From Marinibacterium sp. (lineage in GTDB: Bacteria > Pseudomonadota > Alphaproteobacteria > Rhodobacterales > Rhodobacteraceae), in contig JAEPNQ010000039.1 of NCBI GenBank assembly GCA_017643305.1, forward strand, positions 1 through 36,148: a stretch of 36,148 bases of DNA, given 5' to 3'. The translations under genes and the position numbers were made by a program. The notes beneath the pieces were generated by a model. The model made no database searches and was not told the DNA's origin. It worked only from the letters and a program-made list of their open reading frames with translations. Positions 23,607 to 32,687 of the stretch are shown here, piece after piece. Position 1 is the stretch's first letter, and each line of letters starts with the position of its first letter.

Positions 23607-25376
23607 ATGCTGCGGTCACAAAAGTGGTTCAACAATCCGGAAAATCGGGAAATGACTGCGCTCTATCTAGAGCGTTATCTGAATTACGGGCTTACCCGGG
23701 AAGAGTTGCAGTCAGGCAAGCCGATCATCGGTATCGCGCAGACTGGCAGTGACCTGTCCCCATGCAACCGTCACCACATAGAACTGACCAAGCGGGTGCG
23801 CGACGGGATCAATTCCGCCGGTGGAACAGTCATGGAAATCCCGGTGCATCCGATCCAGGAAACCGGCAAAAGACCCACGGCTATGCTCGACCGCAATCTG
23901 GCTTATCTCAGTCTGGTCGAGTCGTTGTTTGGCTACCCGCTCGATGGCGTGGTCCTGAATATCGGTTGCGACAAGACCACGCCGGCCCTGTTGATGGCGG
24001 CGGCCACGGTGAACATTCCCGCCATCGCATTTTCAGTCGGGCCCATGCTGAACGGCTGGTTCCGGGGGGAACGGACCGGGTCGGGCACGATCGTCTGGAA
24101 AGCCCGCGAAATGCATGCGGCCGGTGAAATTGACGATGAAGGCTTTATGGAGCTGGTTGCTTCTTCCGCACCGTCGACCGGCTATTGCAACACCATGGGC
24201 ACGGCTACGACGATGAATTCGCTGGCTGAGGCGCTGGGCATGCAATTGCCGGGTTCCGCAGCTATTCCAGCCCCTTACCGGGAACGTGGGCAGATGGCCT
24301 ATGCCACTGGCAAGCGCATCGTTGAAATGGTGCACGAAGATCTGAAACCATCTGACGTGATGACGCGGGAAGCGTTCGAAAATGCGATCACCATCAACTC
24401 CGCCATTGGCGGCTCCACAAATGCGCCGATCCATCTGAACGGGATTGCACGGCATCTGGGCGTGCCACTGAACAATGACGATTGGCAAAAAATCGGCCAC
24501 AAGGTGCCGTTGCTGGTCAACCTCCAGCCTGCAGGCGAATACCTTGGCGAAGATTATCACCATGCCGGCGGTGTGCCCGCGGTGGTCGGCGAACTCATGG
24601 CCGAAAGCCTTTTGCCCAATCCCGACGCGGTCACCGTGAATGGACGCAGCATGGGTGAAAACTGTGCCGCGTGCCGGACAATTTCGCCGGAGGTGATCCG
24701 GCCCGTATCCAACCCGCTGGTGAAAGATGCAGGGTTCATCAACCTCAGCGGCAACCTGTTCGACAGCGCGATTATGAAAACCAGCGTGATCGGCGAAACG
24801 TTTCGGGGCCGGTATCTGAGCAATCCAGATGACCCGAATGCCTTCGAAGGTCGGGCCATCGTGTTTGACGGTCCCGAGGATTTCCACCATCGCATCGATG
24901 ACGAAAGTCTGGGGATCGACGAAAACTGTATCCTGTTCATGCGCGGGGTGGGGCCCATCGGTTACCCGGGCGGCGCCGAGGTGGTGAACATGCGCGCCCC
25001 GGCTTATCTGCTGAAGCGCGGTATCAATGATCTGCCCTGTGTGGGTGATGGCCGCCAGTCTGGCACCTCGGGGTCGCCCTCCATCCTCAATGCCTCACCA
25101 GAGGCGGCGGATGGCGGCGGTCTGGCGCTGATCCAGACCGGTGACATGGTGCGGATCGATTTGAACGCGTGCACCGCGAACATGCTGGTGGACGAAGAAG
25201 AATTAGCCCGCCGCCGCGCTGCGTTGCCCGATCGGCCCTTCGCGCCGGACAGCCAATCGCCCTGGCAGGAGATTTTCCGCGAAAAAGTGCGGCCATTCTC
25301 CGAAGGTATGACTTTGGACGGGGCGGACGTCTACAAAAACATTGGCAACCTGCACGCGCCGCGAGACAACCACTAA
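23607..25376 (+). CDS. IlvD/Edd-family sugar-acid dehydratase
   Basis: This 589-residue enzyme removes water from a 2,3-dihydroxy (sugar) acid to give the 2-keto-3-deoxy acid. Cluster-ligand cysteines appear at C53 (DLSPCNRHH), C121 ([12 protein letters not shown]) and C194 ([13 protein letters not shown]), with K123 next to the second, matching the [2Fe-2S] pentonate dehydratase pattern. [13 protein letters not shown] and [21 protein letters not shown] are typical of the L-arabinonate/D-xylonate dehydratase branch rather than of biosynthetic IlvD. GAGGGAA lies a few bases before ATG 23607. It heads an operon with a hydrolase, a dehydrogenase and an MR/MLE enzyme, which supports sugar-acid catabolism. 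The exact sugar is not determined. Confidence 0.9.
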   Translation: MLRSQKWFNNPENREMTALYLERYLNYGLTREELQSGKPIIGIAQTGSDLSPCNRHHIELTKRVRDGINSAGGTVMEIPVHPIQETGKRPTAMLDRNLAYLSLVESLFGYPLDGVVLNIGCDKTTPALLMAAATVNIPAIAFSVGPMLNGWFRGERTGSGTIVWKAREMHAAGEIDDEGFMELVASSAPSTGYCNTMGTATTMNSLAEALGMQLPGSAAIPAPYRERGQMAYATGKRIVEMVHEDLKPSDVMTREAFENAITINSAIGGSTNAPIHLNGIARHLGVPLNNDDWQKIGHKVPLLVNLQPAGEYLGEDYHHAGGVPAVVGELMAESLLPNPDAVTVNGRSMGENCAACRTISPEVIRPVSNPLVKDAGFINLSGNLFDSAIMKTSVIGETFRGRYLSNPDDPNAFEGRAIVFDGPEDFHHRIDDESLGIDENCILFMRGVGPIGYPGGAEVVNMRAPAYLLKRGINDLPCVGDGRQSGTSGSPSILNASPEAADGGGLALIQTGDMVRIDLNACTANMLVDEEELARRRAALPDRPFAPDSQSPWQEIFREKVRPFSEGMTLDGADVYKNIGNLHAPRDNH

Positions 25377-25456
25377 CCCAAAAATGGCGTGGCAAACGCG
25401 CGGAATAATTTGCAAAAATCAGCTGTGAAACAACGGCTCGGAAGAGAGGAAAATCA

Positions 25457-26305
25457 ATGAAACTTCTGCGTTACGGTGAATTGGGTTCGGAAAAGCCCGG
25501 GATGCTGGATGCCGATGGCAATATCCGTGATCTCAGTGCGCATGTGAGCGATATTCACGGATCAATGCTGGATGATGCGTCGCTTGACACCCTGCGAGCG
25601 ATCGACCCGTCCAGTCTGCCGCTGGTCTCTGGTGACCCGCGGATCGGTACCTGTGTCACTGGATTCACCAAGTTCATGTGCATTGGGCTGAACTATTCCG
25701 ACCATGCTGCTGAAACCGGAGCGGCCATTCCGGAACACCCGATCCTGTTTATGAAGGCAAATTCCGCCATCGTTGGGCCGAATGATGACGTCGTTATGCC
25801 GCGTGGGTCCACCCATTCGGATTGGGAAATCGAGCTGGGCGTGGTGATCGGCAAGGCTGCGAAATACGTCAGCGAAGAAGATGCGCTGGATTACGTGGCG
25901 GGATATTGCCTGTGCAACGACGTGTCCGAACGGCATTTTCAGAATGGCCTGACCGGGCAGTGGACCAAGGGCAAATCGCCCGACACCTATGGTCCGACAG
26001 GTCCATGGCTAGTGACCCGTGACGAAATCGCCGATCCGCAAAACCTGGACATGACGCTGGATCTGAATGGCGAGCGCCGCCAGACTGGTACCACATCGAC
26101 CATGATTTTCACCGTCGCGCAGATCATCTCGCATCTGAGCCATCTGTTCACCTTGCATCCGGGTGATGTGATTTCTACCGGCACCCCTCCAGGCGTGGGC
26201 CTGGGCGTGAAGCCGGAGCCTGTATTCCTGAAAGTCGGCGACGTGATGGAGCTGTGGATTGACGGGCTCGGCACCCAGCGGCAAGTCGTGCGTGAGGATG
26301 ACTGA
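25457..26305 (+). CDS. Fumarylacetoacetate hydrolase-family enzyme (2,4-diketo-3-deoxy acid hydrolase-like)
   Basis: This 282-residue protein has the FAH fold signatures CIGLNYSDHAAETG, DWEIELGVVIG (metal-binding acidic residues), NDVSERHFQ and VISTGTPPGVGLG. In sugar-acid pathways such enzymes cleave 2,4-diketo-3-deoxy acids (for example of L-fuconate or L-rhamnonate) to pyruvate and a hydroxyacid. Its position after the dehydratase fits that role, but ureidoglycolate lyase and catechol-pathway enzymes share the family. AGAGGAAA precedes ATG 25457. Its stop overlaps the next start by eight bases, so it is coupled to the dehydrogenase gene. Confidence 0.88.
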   Translation: MKLLRYGELGSEKPGMLDADGNIRDLSAHVSDIHGSMLDDASLDTLRAIDPSSLPLVSGDPRIGTCVTGFTKFMCIGLNYSDHAAETGAAIPEHPILFMKANSAIVGPNDDVVMPRGSTHSDWEIELGVVIGKAAKYVSEEDALDYVAGYCLCNDVSERHFQNGLTGQWTKGKSPDTYGPTGPWLVTRDEIADPQNLDMTLDLNGERRQTGTTSTMIFTVAQIISHLSHLFTLHPGDVISTGTPPGVGLGVKPEPVFLKVGDVMELWIDGLGTQRQVVREDD

Positions 26306-27251
26306 TCGGTCCAAGCTGCTGGTTGTCGGTGCTCTGACCCAGCGCATGGAGACCCGGCTGACCGAGATGTTCGAGGTTTGCACCCCCTCCGCTGAGGATC
26401 GGGACGCCTTCCTTGTCGCAGAAGGGGCTGGGATCAGCCATGCCATTCTGGTCGGGCACGCCCTGCTGGATGGCGCGTTCATGGACCAGATGCCGAACCT
26501 GAAAATCATTTCGAATTTCGGTGTCGGCTATGATTCAATCGATGTGGAAGCCGCCATCGCGCGTGGCGTCCTCGTCACACATACGCCCAATGTTCTGAAC
26601 GATGAGGTCGCGAACACCGCCATCATGCTGATGCTGGCGGCTGCGCGAAACTTTGTTCAGGATGAGGCCTATCTGCGTTCCGGGAAATGGGAAACCGAAG
26701 GCAGCGCGCCCTTGTCTCGTTCGGTTGCCGGGATGACGGCGGGTATTGTTGGCTTTGGTCGCATCGGACAGGCAATTGCCGAAAAGCTGACCGTGTTTGG
26801 TACGAACACTGTGTATCACGCTCGCAGCGACAAAGGCGTTGGCTACAAATACTACGCTGACCTGACCGAAATGGCGCAAGTGTCTGACATCCTGATCGTT
26901 ATTACGCCCGGTGGCCCGGAAACCCGCCACCTGATTAACGCGGAGATCATGGCTGCGCTGGGGCCGCAGGGCATACTGGTCAACGTTGCGCGAGGCACCT
27001 GTGTGGATGAACAGGCGTTGATCCGGGCCTTGCAGGACGGCACCCTAGGGTCTGCCGCGCTGGATGTGTTCGAAAAGGAACCGCATGTTCCGGACGAATT
27101 GATTGCGCTCGGTAATGTCACGCTGTTGCCACATGTTGGCAGCGCCACGGTTGAAACCCGGCAGGCGATGGGAGATCTGGCAGTAGACAACCTGTTGCAA
27201 TTCCAGGCCGACGGTACGGCGGTGACCCCCGTGCCCGAATGTCAGCGCTAG
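26298..27251 (+). CDS. D-isomer-specific 2-hydroxyacid dehydrogenase
   Basis: This 317-residue NAD(P)-dependent enzyme interconverts a 2-hydroxyacid and its 2-keto acid. The nucleotide-binding loop is GIVGFGRIGQAIA. The substrate and catalytic residues lie in NFGVGYDSID, VNVARGTCVDEQ (Arg), FEKEPHVPDEL (Glu) and LLPHVGSATVETR (His). Length and motif order match glyoxylate/hydroxypyruvate reductases. The start at 26298 has GTGAGG directly before it and overlaps the upstream hydrolase gene; an in-frame start at 26259 lies deeper within that gene. In the operon it may reduce or oxidise the small hydroxyacid released by the hydrolase, which is inference. Confidence 0.9.
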   Translation: MTDRSKLLVVGALTQRMETRLTEMFEVCTPSAEDRDAFLVAEGAGISHAILVGHALLDGAFMDQMPNLKIISNFGVGYDSIDVEAAIARGVLVTHTPNVLNDEVANTAIMLMLAAARNFVQDEAYLRSGKWETEGSAPLSRSVAGMTAGIVGFGRIGQAIAEKLTVFGTNTVYHARSDKGVGYKYYADLTEMAQVSDILIVITPGGPETRHLINAEIMAALGPQGILVNVARGTCVDEQALIRALQDGTLGSAALDVFEKEPHVPDELIALGNVTLLPHVGSATVETRQAMGDLAVDNLLQFQADGTAVTPVPECQR

Positions 27252-27266
27252 GCCAGGGTCCCCGCC

Positions 27267-28355
27267 ATGCCAGCCATCACCGATATCCGGGCAAGGTTGT
27301 TTAACGTCCCGCTGGACGAAGTTCTGGTGGACGCCCAGCACGGCGATCACACGCATTTCCAGCTGGTGACCACCACCGTCACAACAGACGATGGGCGGCA
27401 GGGCACCGGCTACACCGATACCGGTGGCAAGGGTGGTACGGCGATTGTGGCGATGATCCGCGACGATCTGGCCCCGTTTCTGATCGGACAGGACGCATCA
27501 GAGGTTGAGGCGCTTTATGACGCGATGCAATGGCACGTGCACTACGTGGCCCGTGGTGGCATCGCGTCTTTTGCCATCTCGGCGGTGGACATCGCGCTGT
27601 GGGATCTGCGCGGCAAGGCCCGTGGCGAACCGCTGGCTCAAATGGCGGTCGGTGCATCCGACCGTTGCGGGGCCTATTGTGGCGGCATCGATCTGGGCTT
27701 TGACCTGCCTAAACTGTTGGACAGCATATGGGGTTATCTGGATCGCGGCTTTGACGGCGTGAAGATCAAGATTGGGCAACCAAACCTGCGGGAAGACCTT
27801 GACCGCATCGGCGCGGTGCGTGACCTGATCGGTCCTGACATCGCCTTCATGGTTGATGCCAACTATTCGATGACCGAAGAATAAGCCACGATTGCCGCCA
27901 AGTCTTTCAGACCATTTGATCTTCTTTGGTTCGAAGAGCCGGTCATTCCTGATGATTACGCCGCCTATGCAAGGATTGGTGCGGCCAGTGGTCTGAACAT
28001 GGTGCAGGGCGAAAACCTGCATATCATCCATGAATTTGAACTGGCGCTCGAGCTGGGCAATCTCGCCTTCATCCAGCCCGACGCCTCCAATTGCGGGGGC
28101 ATCGCCGGGTGGCTGGAAGCTGCCGCGCTCAGCCGGAAACATGGCATTCCGGTCTGCAGCCACGGCATGCAGGAACTGCATGTCAGCCTCGTGTCGGCCC
28201 AGCCCAACCCAGGCCTGATCGAGGTCCATTCCTTCCCCATCGACCGATACACCCGTCGCCCGTTGGTGGTCGAAAACGCCCAGGCCGTTGTTCCCGATAC
28301 ACCCGGCACTGGTGTGAAATTCGATTTTGAGCGCCTGTTGGTGTTCGAAGTCTGA
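27267..28355 (+). pseudogene. MR/MLE (enolase superfamily) sugar-acid dehydratase or epimerase, interrupted by one in-frame TAA
   Basis: The frame encodes 205 residues, then TAA 27882-27884, then continues in the same frame to TGA 28353-28355, a total length of 362 codons, normal for mandelate racemase/muconate lactonizing enzymes. The whole active site can be read: the Lys pair VKIKIG, the Mg ligands in MVDANYSM, FEEP and GEN, and the His of CSHGMQELH. The last four lie on both sides of the stop (VDAN before, FEEP onward after). Nothing else is damaged: there is no frameshift, and composition is uniform. The first 205 residues alone lack two metal ligands and would be inactive. Likely a recent nonsense mutation; stop readthrough or a sequencing error are alternatives. 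It lies 15 bases after the hydroxyacid dehydrogenase and ends the operon. Confidence 0.85.
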
Positions 28356-28512
28356 TCGGCCTGCCCCCAAAATTCCCGCCGCTTCACAGTTTAGGACTAT
28401 TTGTGCGACATCCTGTCAGAAGCTGACCAGGCAGGAGCAGTGCATTGATCATTGTCAAGATCGGGTTGCGCAACACGCGAACGGCATTGGCTGCCCGCAA
28501 GCGATTGGCGCT

Positions 28513-28931
28513 AAGCCGCCCTTGCGGGTCAAGCCGCCGGCAAAATTCCCACTGCAATCCGGTTCGAAGATACGCCCGCCGCGGCTGGGCACATGAAAGT
28601 GCTGCTGGCCTCCGGCCTGATGCAATATTTCAACGTTCTCTTGGCTTTGTTGATCAGTGATATGGCTACGCCGCCAAAGTGGGTCATCCTGAACAAGGTG
28701 TTCGTGCGAAGTGGACCGTCACTGGTGACGCTCAAGAAGAGCGGTCCGGCGCGCGTGCCCTACCAGATTCGTAGTGGACTGGCTTGGGAGGATGAGATGA
28801 ACGCGCTGGGCTATTCCCTGCTGCACCAATGGACCATCCCGTCGTTCAGCTACCGCACATCCACCCATCCGAGGCTGGGAGAGAGTCGCAGCTTGGGCTA
28901 CGTCTTGGCCCGCTCAGGGGAACAGGTGTGA
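28513..28931 (+). pseudogene. C-terminal remnant of a TIGR04325-family methyltransferase
   Basis: A frame opening after TAA 28512-28514 reads KIPTAIRFEDTPAAAGHM then KVLLASGLMQYFNVLL, WVILNKVFVRSGPSLVTLKK, RVPYQIRSGLAWEDEMNALG and ends at TGA 28929-28931. These segments follow the second half of TIGR04325 methyltransferases, where an LLASGSLQY-type motif is followed by an (I/V)INK-type strand and a VTLQN-type strand. The N-terminal SAM-binding half is absent, and no coding frame links upstream. ATG 28593 could start a shorter product but has no Shine-Dalgarno. Members of this family often sit in surface-polysaccharide loci, none of which is present here. Confidence 0.6.
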
Positions 28932-29242
28932 AATCCGGAAATAACTGAACACAATCAGTCCACTGCGTTCTCCTAAAGACAACAATGCCTGACCTCGAAA
29001 CGCAGTGTTTCCATTTTTGGAAATTTAATAAATTACAGAATGTTAAACAATTTTCTGCGGCATTCTGGATAGTCCCACCCTAGGCGGATGCAGCTCGAGG
29101 TTGACCTTGGTCGAGCCAAATACCCCAAATTGGATCGCAAGGCTTCAACCCCTGCGCCACTCCGGCGCGGCTGGTCAAATGTTTCGGGGAGGCGACATTC
29201 AACTGGGGACGAACGAGGCCGTGACTGGACAGAGGTTTCAGG
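28932..29242. other. A/T-rich non-coding gap between two gene remnants
   Basis: No coding frame is supported here. The stretch 29005-29060 is markedly A/T richer than its surroundings. It holds a 6-bp inverted repeat TTTCCA-TTTT-TGGAAA (29008-29023) and a 7-bp repeat CAGAATG (29036-29042) / CATTCTG (29061-29067). These may be promoter-region elements or debris of a lost mobile element; no transposase sequence was recognised. Confidence 0.45.
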
Positions 29243-29848
29243 ATGAACACGCAGGATCACAGGCCCCCGCAATTCCCGCTATGATGCTGAGAGATCGCTG
29301 ATTTCCTACGTAGTGGAAAACGTCAGCGACCGCCCGGATGCCCCAATGATCCTGACGCGTACCGGGATGTTGACCTATGCCGATATGCTGCAACGTGCCG
29401 ATCGCATCACCACGCGGCTGTGGGCACAGGGTGTGACAGCCGGGGATTTCGTTGGCATCTAGTCCACCCTTTCGGTTGATGCGCTGATCTCAATGCTGGG
29501 TATCCTGCGTATTGGCGCAGCCTTTGTTCCGTTGGACGGCAGCTATGCGTCGGATGTGCAATTACGACAGATGGTGGGGCAGGTGCCATTTCCTGCCATC
29601 TGGCAGGTAGTTCCGTTGGTTCAGGAAATCTTGGTGACCGAAACTATCTTTTCCTAGGGGCAGACAGCCTGACAATCTTCTGGATCGCCGCACGGCAGAT
29701 CGAGGCCGGGTTGGGGCTGGAAGCGCGTCATATTCTGGAACACGGAACGATACGGGCATTGGCCGCCCAGGTGCATGCCGGTTCCGTGAGCAAAGTGCGC
29801 AAACCGTTGCTCAGCGAATTCCGCAGTTTGACCAGAACAGGCACGTAA
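29243..29848 (+). pseudogene. Decayed NRPS-like adenylation/carrier protein remnant
   Basis: From ATG 29243 the frame reads MNTQDHRPPQFP, then shifts near 29270 into the frame DAERSLISYVVENVSDRP and MLTYADMLQRADRITTRLWA, an AMP-binding N-terminus. TAG 29461-29463 interrupts it (GDFVGI*STLSVDA), and the frame continues MLGILRIGAAFVPLDGSYAS, matching the NRPS A-domain LKAGAAYVPLDP-type motif. The rest of the A domain is deleted. After a second frameshift near 29625 a carrier domain follows: NYLFLGADSLTIFWIAARQI, with the phosphopantetheine Ser in GADSL, ending at TAA 29846-29848. At least four lesions make it non-functional. Together with the TIGR04325 remnant upstream it suggests a lost biosynthetic locus. 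Confidence 0.75.
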
Positions 29849-29851
29849 AGG

Positions 29852-30277
29852 TCAGATCACGCCGATCTCCGCTAGGGCGCGGTTTAGATCGGCGGGAATA
29901 TCCTCTCCCGCTCGCCGGCCTGTTGGCAAGTCGGCGGGCGCATCCTCCGGTTTCAGGTACCGCCAGCCCTGAAACGGACGTTTGATGGCGTTGACCGTGC
30001 GGTGCAAAGCCGGCTCCAGGACAATGCCACAGCGTCGAATACCGTCTTCGCCGCGCACCTCGTCCAAACGAAGAATCTTCTGACGGCACTGCACCTGCCC
30101 TTTGATAACCCAATAGAGCGAGCCGCCATCCAGCAGCTCAGCTTCCCGTTTCGGCCACATCCGCGTGACATGGCGCGGCAGTTCACCGGGCAATTCTTTG
30201 CGGCGCACGGACTGCCATGCTTCCAGTGCTTCTGCCGTGTCGATACCGACGCACAGCTTGATCAGATTGATTGTCAA
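29852..30277 (-). CDS. DUF1489-family conserved alphaproteobacterial protein
   Basis: This 141-residue protein matches the DUF1489 family, which is nearly confined to alphaproteobacteria. Recognisable parts are the N-terminus MTINLIKLCVGIDTAEAL, RHVTRMWPKREAELLDGGSLYWVIKG and CGIVLEPALHRT. The family has no known function. The start codon is TTG (minus strand, 30275-30277) with GGGGA eight bases upstream; no better ATG exists, and the family N-terminus begins exactly here. It is convergent with the NRPS remnant (3 bases between the ends) and divergent from nrdJ. Confidence 0.88.
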   Translation of the reverse strand: MTINLIKLCVGIDTAEALEAWQSVRRKELPGELPRHVTRMWPKREAELLDGGSLYWVIKGQVQCRQKILRLDEVRGEDGIRRCGIVLEPALHRTVNAIKRPFQGWRYLKPEDAPADLPTGRRAGEDIPADLNRALAEIGVI

Positions 30278-30380
30278 AGGCTAGTCCCCACGACCACTGC
30301 GTGATAGTGTAGTGCTCTCTCACTTTGCCGCAACCACTTGCGCCAATGTGCTCAGACCCAAAGCCCGGAAAGACAACCCA

Positions 30381-32666
30381 ATGACCCGCTTTGCCGCTCC
30401 GATAGCCGAACAGATCTGGGATATGAAGTACCGGTTCAAACATGCCGATGGCTCGCCAATCGATCAGACGGTCGAAGACACGTGGCGCCGCATCGCGCGG
30501 GATTTGGCGCGGGTGGAATCCGACCCAGCAACTTGGGAAGGCCGGTTTTATGATGCCCTGGAGGATTTCAAATTTCTCCCCGCCGGCCGCATCACCGCTG
30601 GGGCTGGCACCGCGCGGCAGGTGACGCTTTTCAATTGCTTTGTCATGGGCACTATTCCCGACAGCCTGAGCGGTATCTTCGAGATGCTGAAAGAGGCCGC
30701 GCTGACCATGCAGCAGGGTGGCGGTATTGGCTATGATTTCACCACCATCCGGCCCAAAGGTGCGGCGGTATCGGGCGTGGCGGCGGATGCCAGCGGACCA
30801 CTCAGCTTCATGGATGTTTGGGATGCGATGTGCCGCACGATCATGTCTGCTGGATCCCGGCGCGGGGCAATGATGGCCACGATGCGATGCGATCATCCCG
30901 ATATTGAAGATTTCATTTCGGCCAAGGCCGATTCCGCCCGTCTGCGAATGTTCAACCTGTCGGTCCTGGTGACCGACCCGTTCCTCGACGCGGTCAAAGC
31001 AGACGCGGCTTGGGATTTGGTTTTTGATGGCAAGGTCTACCACACCGTGAAGGCCCGTGACCTGTGGAATCGCATCATGCAGGCGACCTATGATTATGCC
31101 GAACCCGGCGTTATCTTCATCGACCGCATCAACGCCGCCAACAACCTGCATTATTGCGAAACGATCTCGGCCACGAATCCTTGCGGCGAACAGCCGCTGC
31201 CGCCCTATGGTGCCTGCCTTCTGGGCTCAATCAACCTTGCGCGGCTCGTGACAGACCCGTTCGGGGCAACGGCGGCCATTGACGATACCGCATTGCAAGA
31301 CCTGGTCGCCACGGCCATCCGAATGATGGACAATGTCGTGGACGTGTCCAAGTTTCCGCTGCCCGAACAGGCGGCTGAGGCGCAGGCCAAGCGGCGCATT
31401 GGGCTAGGCGTGACCGGGCTGGCCGATGCACTTTTGATGATGGGGTTGCGCTATGGTTCCGACGTGGCCGTGGCCCAGACCGAAGCATGGATGAAATCCA
31501 TCGCTCGTGCGGCGTACCTCGCCAGCGCCGACCTGGCGCAGGAAAAAGGGGCGTTTCCGCTGTTCGACGCAGAGCCGTATCTGGCGAGCGGAAACATGAC
31601 CCAGATGGACGATGATGTGCGGACGGCGATCCGGGAAAAAGGCATTCGCAACGCGCTGCTGACCTCTATCGCGCCAACGGGCACGATCAGCCTCTTTGCG
31701 GGCAACGTGTCTTCTGGGATCGAACCGGTTTTTGCTTATGCCTACACCCGCAAGGTTTTGCAAAACGACGGGTCCCGTACCGAAGAAGAGGTCGTGGACT
31801 ATGCCGTGCAGATGTGGCGCGACAAATTTGGCGACCGCGAATTGCCCGACTATTTCGTCAACGCCCAGACTTTGCCGCCTGAAGATCATGTGAAAATGCA
31901 GGCCGCAGCGCAAACCTGGGTCGACAGTTCCATTTCCAAGACCATCAACTGCCCCGAAGACATCAGTTTTGAAGCGTTCAAGGATGTCTACATGCAGGCC
32001 TGGGACCTGGGCTGCAAAGGCTGCACCACCTACCGTCCCAACGATGTGACTGGCTCGGTTCTGAGCGTATCGGAAAGCACCGATACAGCACCGGGTGAAC
32101 AGCCGGGTCAGGACGGCACGTCCATTGCCGGCGGCGAAGTGATTTATATGTCCGAACCGCTGGACCGCCCGAAATCGCTGGAAGGGCAGACTTACAAACT
32201 CAAATGGCCTGACAGTGAACACGCGATCTACCTTACAATAAACGACATCGTCATCGGTGATCGCCGCCGTCCGTTCGAAGTGTTCATCAACTCCAAGAAC
32301 ATGGAACATTTCGCTTGGACCGTTGCGTTGACGCGGATGATCTCGGCCGTCTTCCGGCGTGGTGGGGATGTGTCCTTTGTGGTGGAAGAGTTAAAGGCCG
32401 TGTTCGACCCGCGCGGTGGCGCTTGGATAAAGGGCAGATACATCCCGTCCATCTTGGCCGCGATTGGTGGTGTGATCGAGCGGCACATGATCGCCATCGG
32501 GTTCATCGAAGGTGAAGGACTGGGCCTCAAATCCGATCCAAAAGCGGCAGTGGTCAATCTCGATGGCCCACGCGGCAATGCCTGCCCCAGCTGCGGGCAG
32601 TTCGATATGCGCATGGTCGAAGGCTGCATGACCTGCGCTAGCTGTGGGTATTCGAAATGTGGCTAA
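30381..32666 (+). CDS. nrdJ: Adenosylcobalamin-dependent (class II) ribonucleoside-diphosphate reductase
   Basis: This 761-residue cytoplasmic enzyme makes deoxyribonucleotides using a cobalamin-generated thiyl radical. Family features are FKFLPAGRITAGAGT, LFNCFVMG (redox Cys), GGGIGYDFTTIRP, the active-site segment ATNPCGEQPLPPYGACLLGS and the finger-loop-like APTGTISLFAGNVSSGIEP. The C-terminus CPSCGQFDMRMVEGCMTCASCGY resembles the zinc-ribbon/shuttle-cysteine tail of B12-dependent enzymes. ATG 30381 follows GGAAAG at suitable spacing; an upstream in-frame start at 30312 would add residues with no family similarity. No B12 riboswitch fits in the short 100-base upstream gap, and I see no clear NrdR box. 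The gene is full length and likely essential unless another reductase exists. Confidence 0.95.
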   Translation: MTRFAAPIAEQIWDMKYRFKHADGSPIDQTVEDTWRRIARDLARVESDPATWEGRFYDALEDFKFLPAGRITAGAGTARQVTLFNCFVMGTIPDSLSGIFEMLKEAALTMQQGGGIGYDFTTIRPKGAAVSGVAADASGPLSFMDVWDAMCRTIMSAGSRRGAMMATMRCDHPDIEDFISAKADSARLRMFNLSVLVTDPFLDAVKADAAWDLVFDGKVYHTVKARDLWNRIMQATYDYAEPGVIFIDRINAANNLHYCETISATNPCGEQPLPPYGACLLGSINLARLVTDPFGATAAIDDTALQDLVATAIRMMDNVVDVSKFPLPEQAAEAQAKRRIGLGVTGLADALLMMGLRYGSDVAVAQTEAWMKSIARAAYLASADLAQEKGAFPLFDAEPYLASGNMTQMDDDVRTAIREKGIRNALLTSIAPTGTISLFAGNVSSGIEPVFAYAYTRKVLQNDGSRTEEEVVDYAVQMWRDKFGDRELPDYFVNAQTLPPEDHVKMQAAAQTWVDSSISKTINCPEDISFEAFKDVYMQAWDLGCKGCTTYRPNDVTGSVLSVSESTDTAPGEQPGQDGTSIAGGEVIYMSEPLDRPKSLEGQTYKLKWPDSEHAIYLTINDIVIGDRRRPFEVFINSKNMEHFAWTVALTRMISAVFRRGGDVSFVVEELKAVFDPRGGAWIKGRYIPSILAAIGGVIERHMIAIGFIEGEGLGLKSDPKAAVVNLDGPRGNACPSCGQFDMRMVEGCMTCASCGYSKCG

Positions 32667-32687
32667 TCCGCAGTTAGACTTGGGACA

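Noticed and set aside
23607-25376. Biosynthetic dihydroxy-acid dehydratase (ilvD)
   Set aside because: Its cysteine pattern and C-terminal motifs fit the sugar-acid branch of the IlvD/Edd family, and its neighbours are catabolic genes.
29008-29067. Inverted repeats as ends of an insertion sequence
   Set aside because: The arms are only 6-7 bp, no transposase-like frame or target-site duplication is visible, and A/T-rich sequence produces such repeats by chance.
605-29463. Five in-frame TAA/TAG codons read as possible recoding (pyrrolysine or stop reassignment)
   Set aside because: Both TAA and TAG are involved, the surrounding bases differ at each site, four of the five genes carry other lesions, and intact genes in the window use TAA, TAG and TGA as normal stops. 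Gene decay explains them better; only the MR/MLE case is left open.
30278-30380. Cobalamin riboswitch or NrdR box upstream of nrdJ
   Set aside because: The 103-base gap is too short for a full cobalamin riboswitch, no B12-box was seen, and the partial repeat around 30295-30315 does not fit the NrdR consensus well.
30183-31151. Long minus-strand frame opposite nrdJ
   Set aside because: It is the complement of a well-conserved coding frame and shows no protein family features; treated as a shadow.
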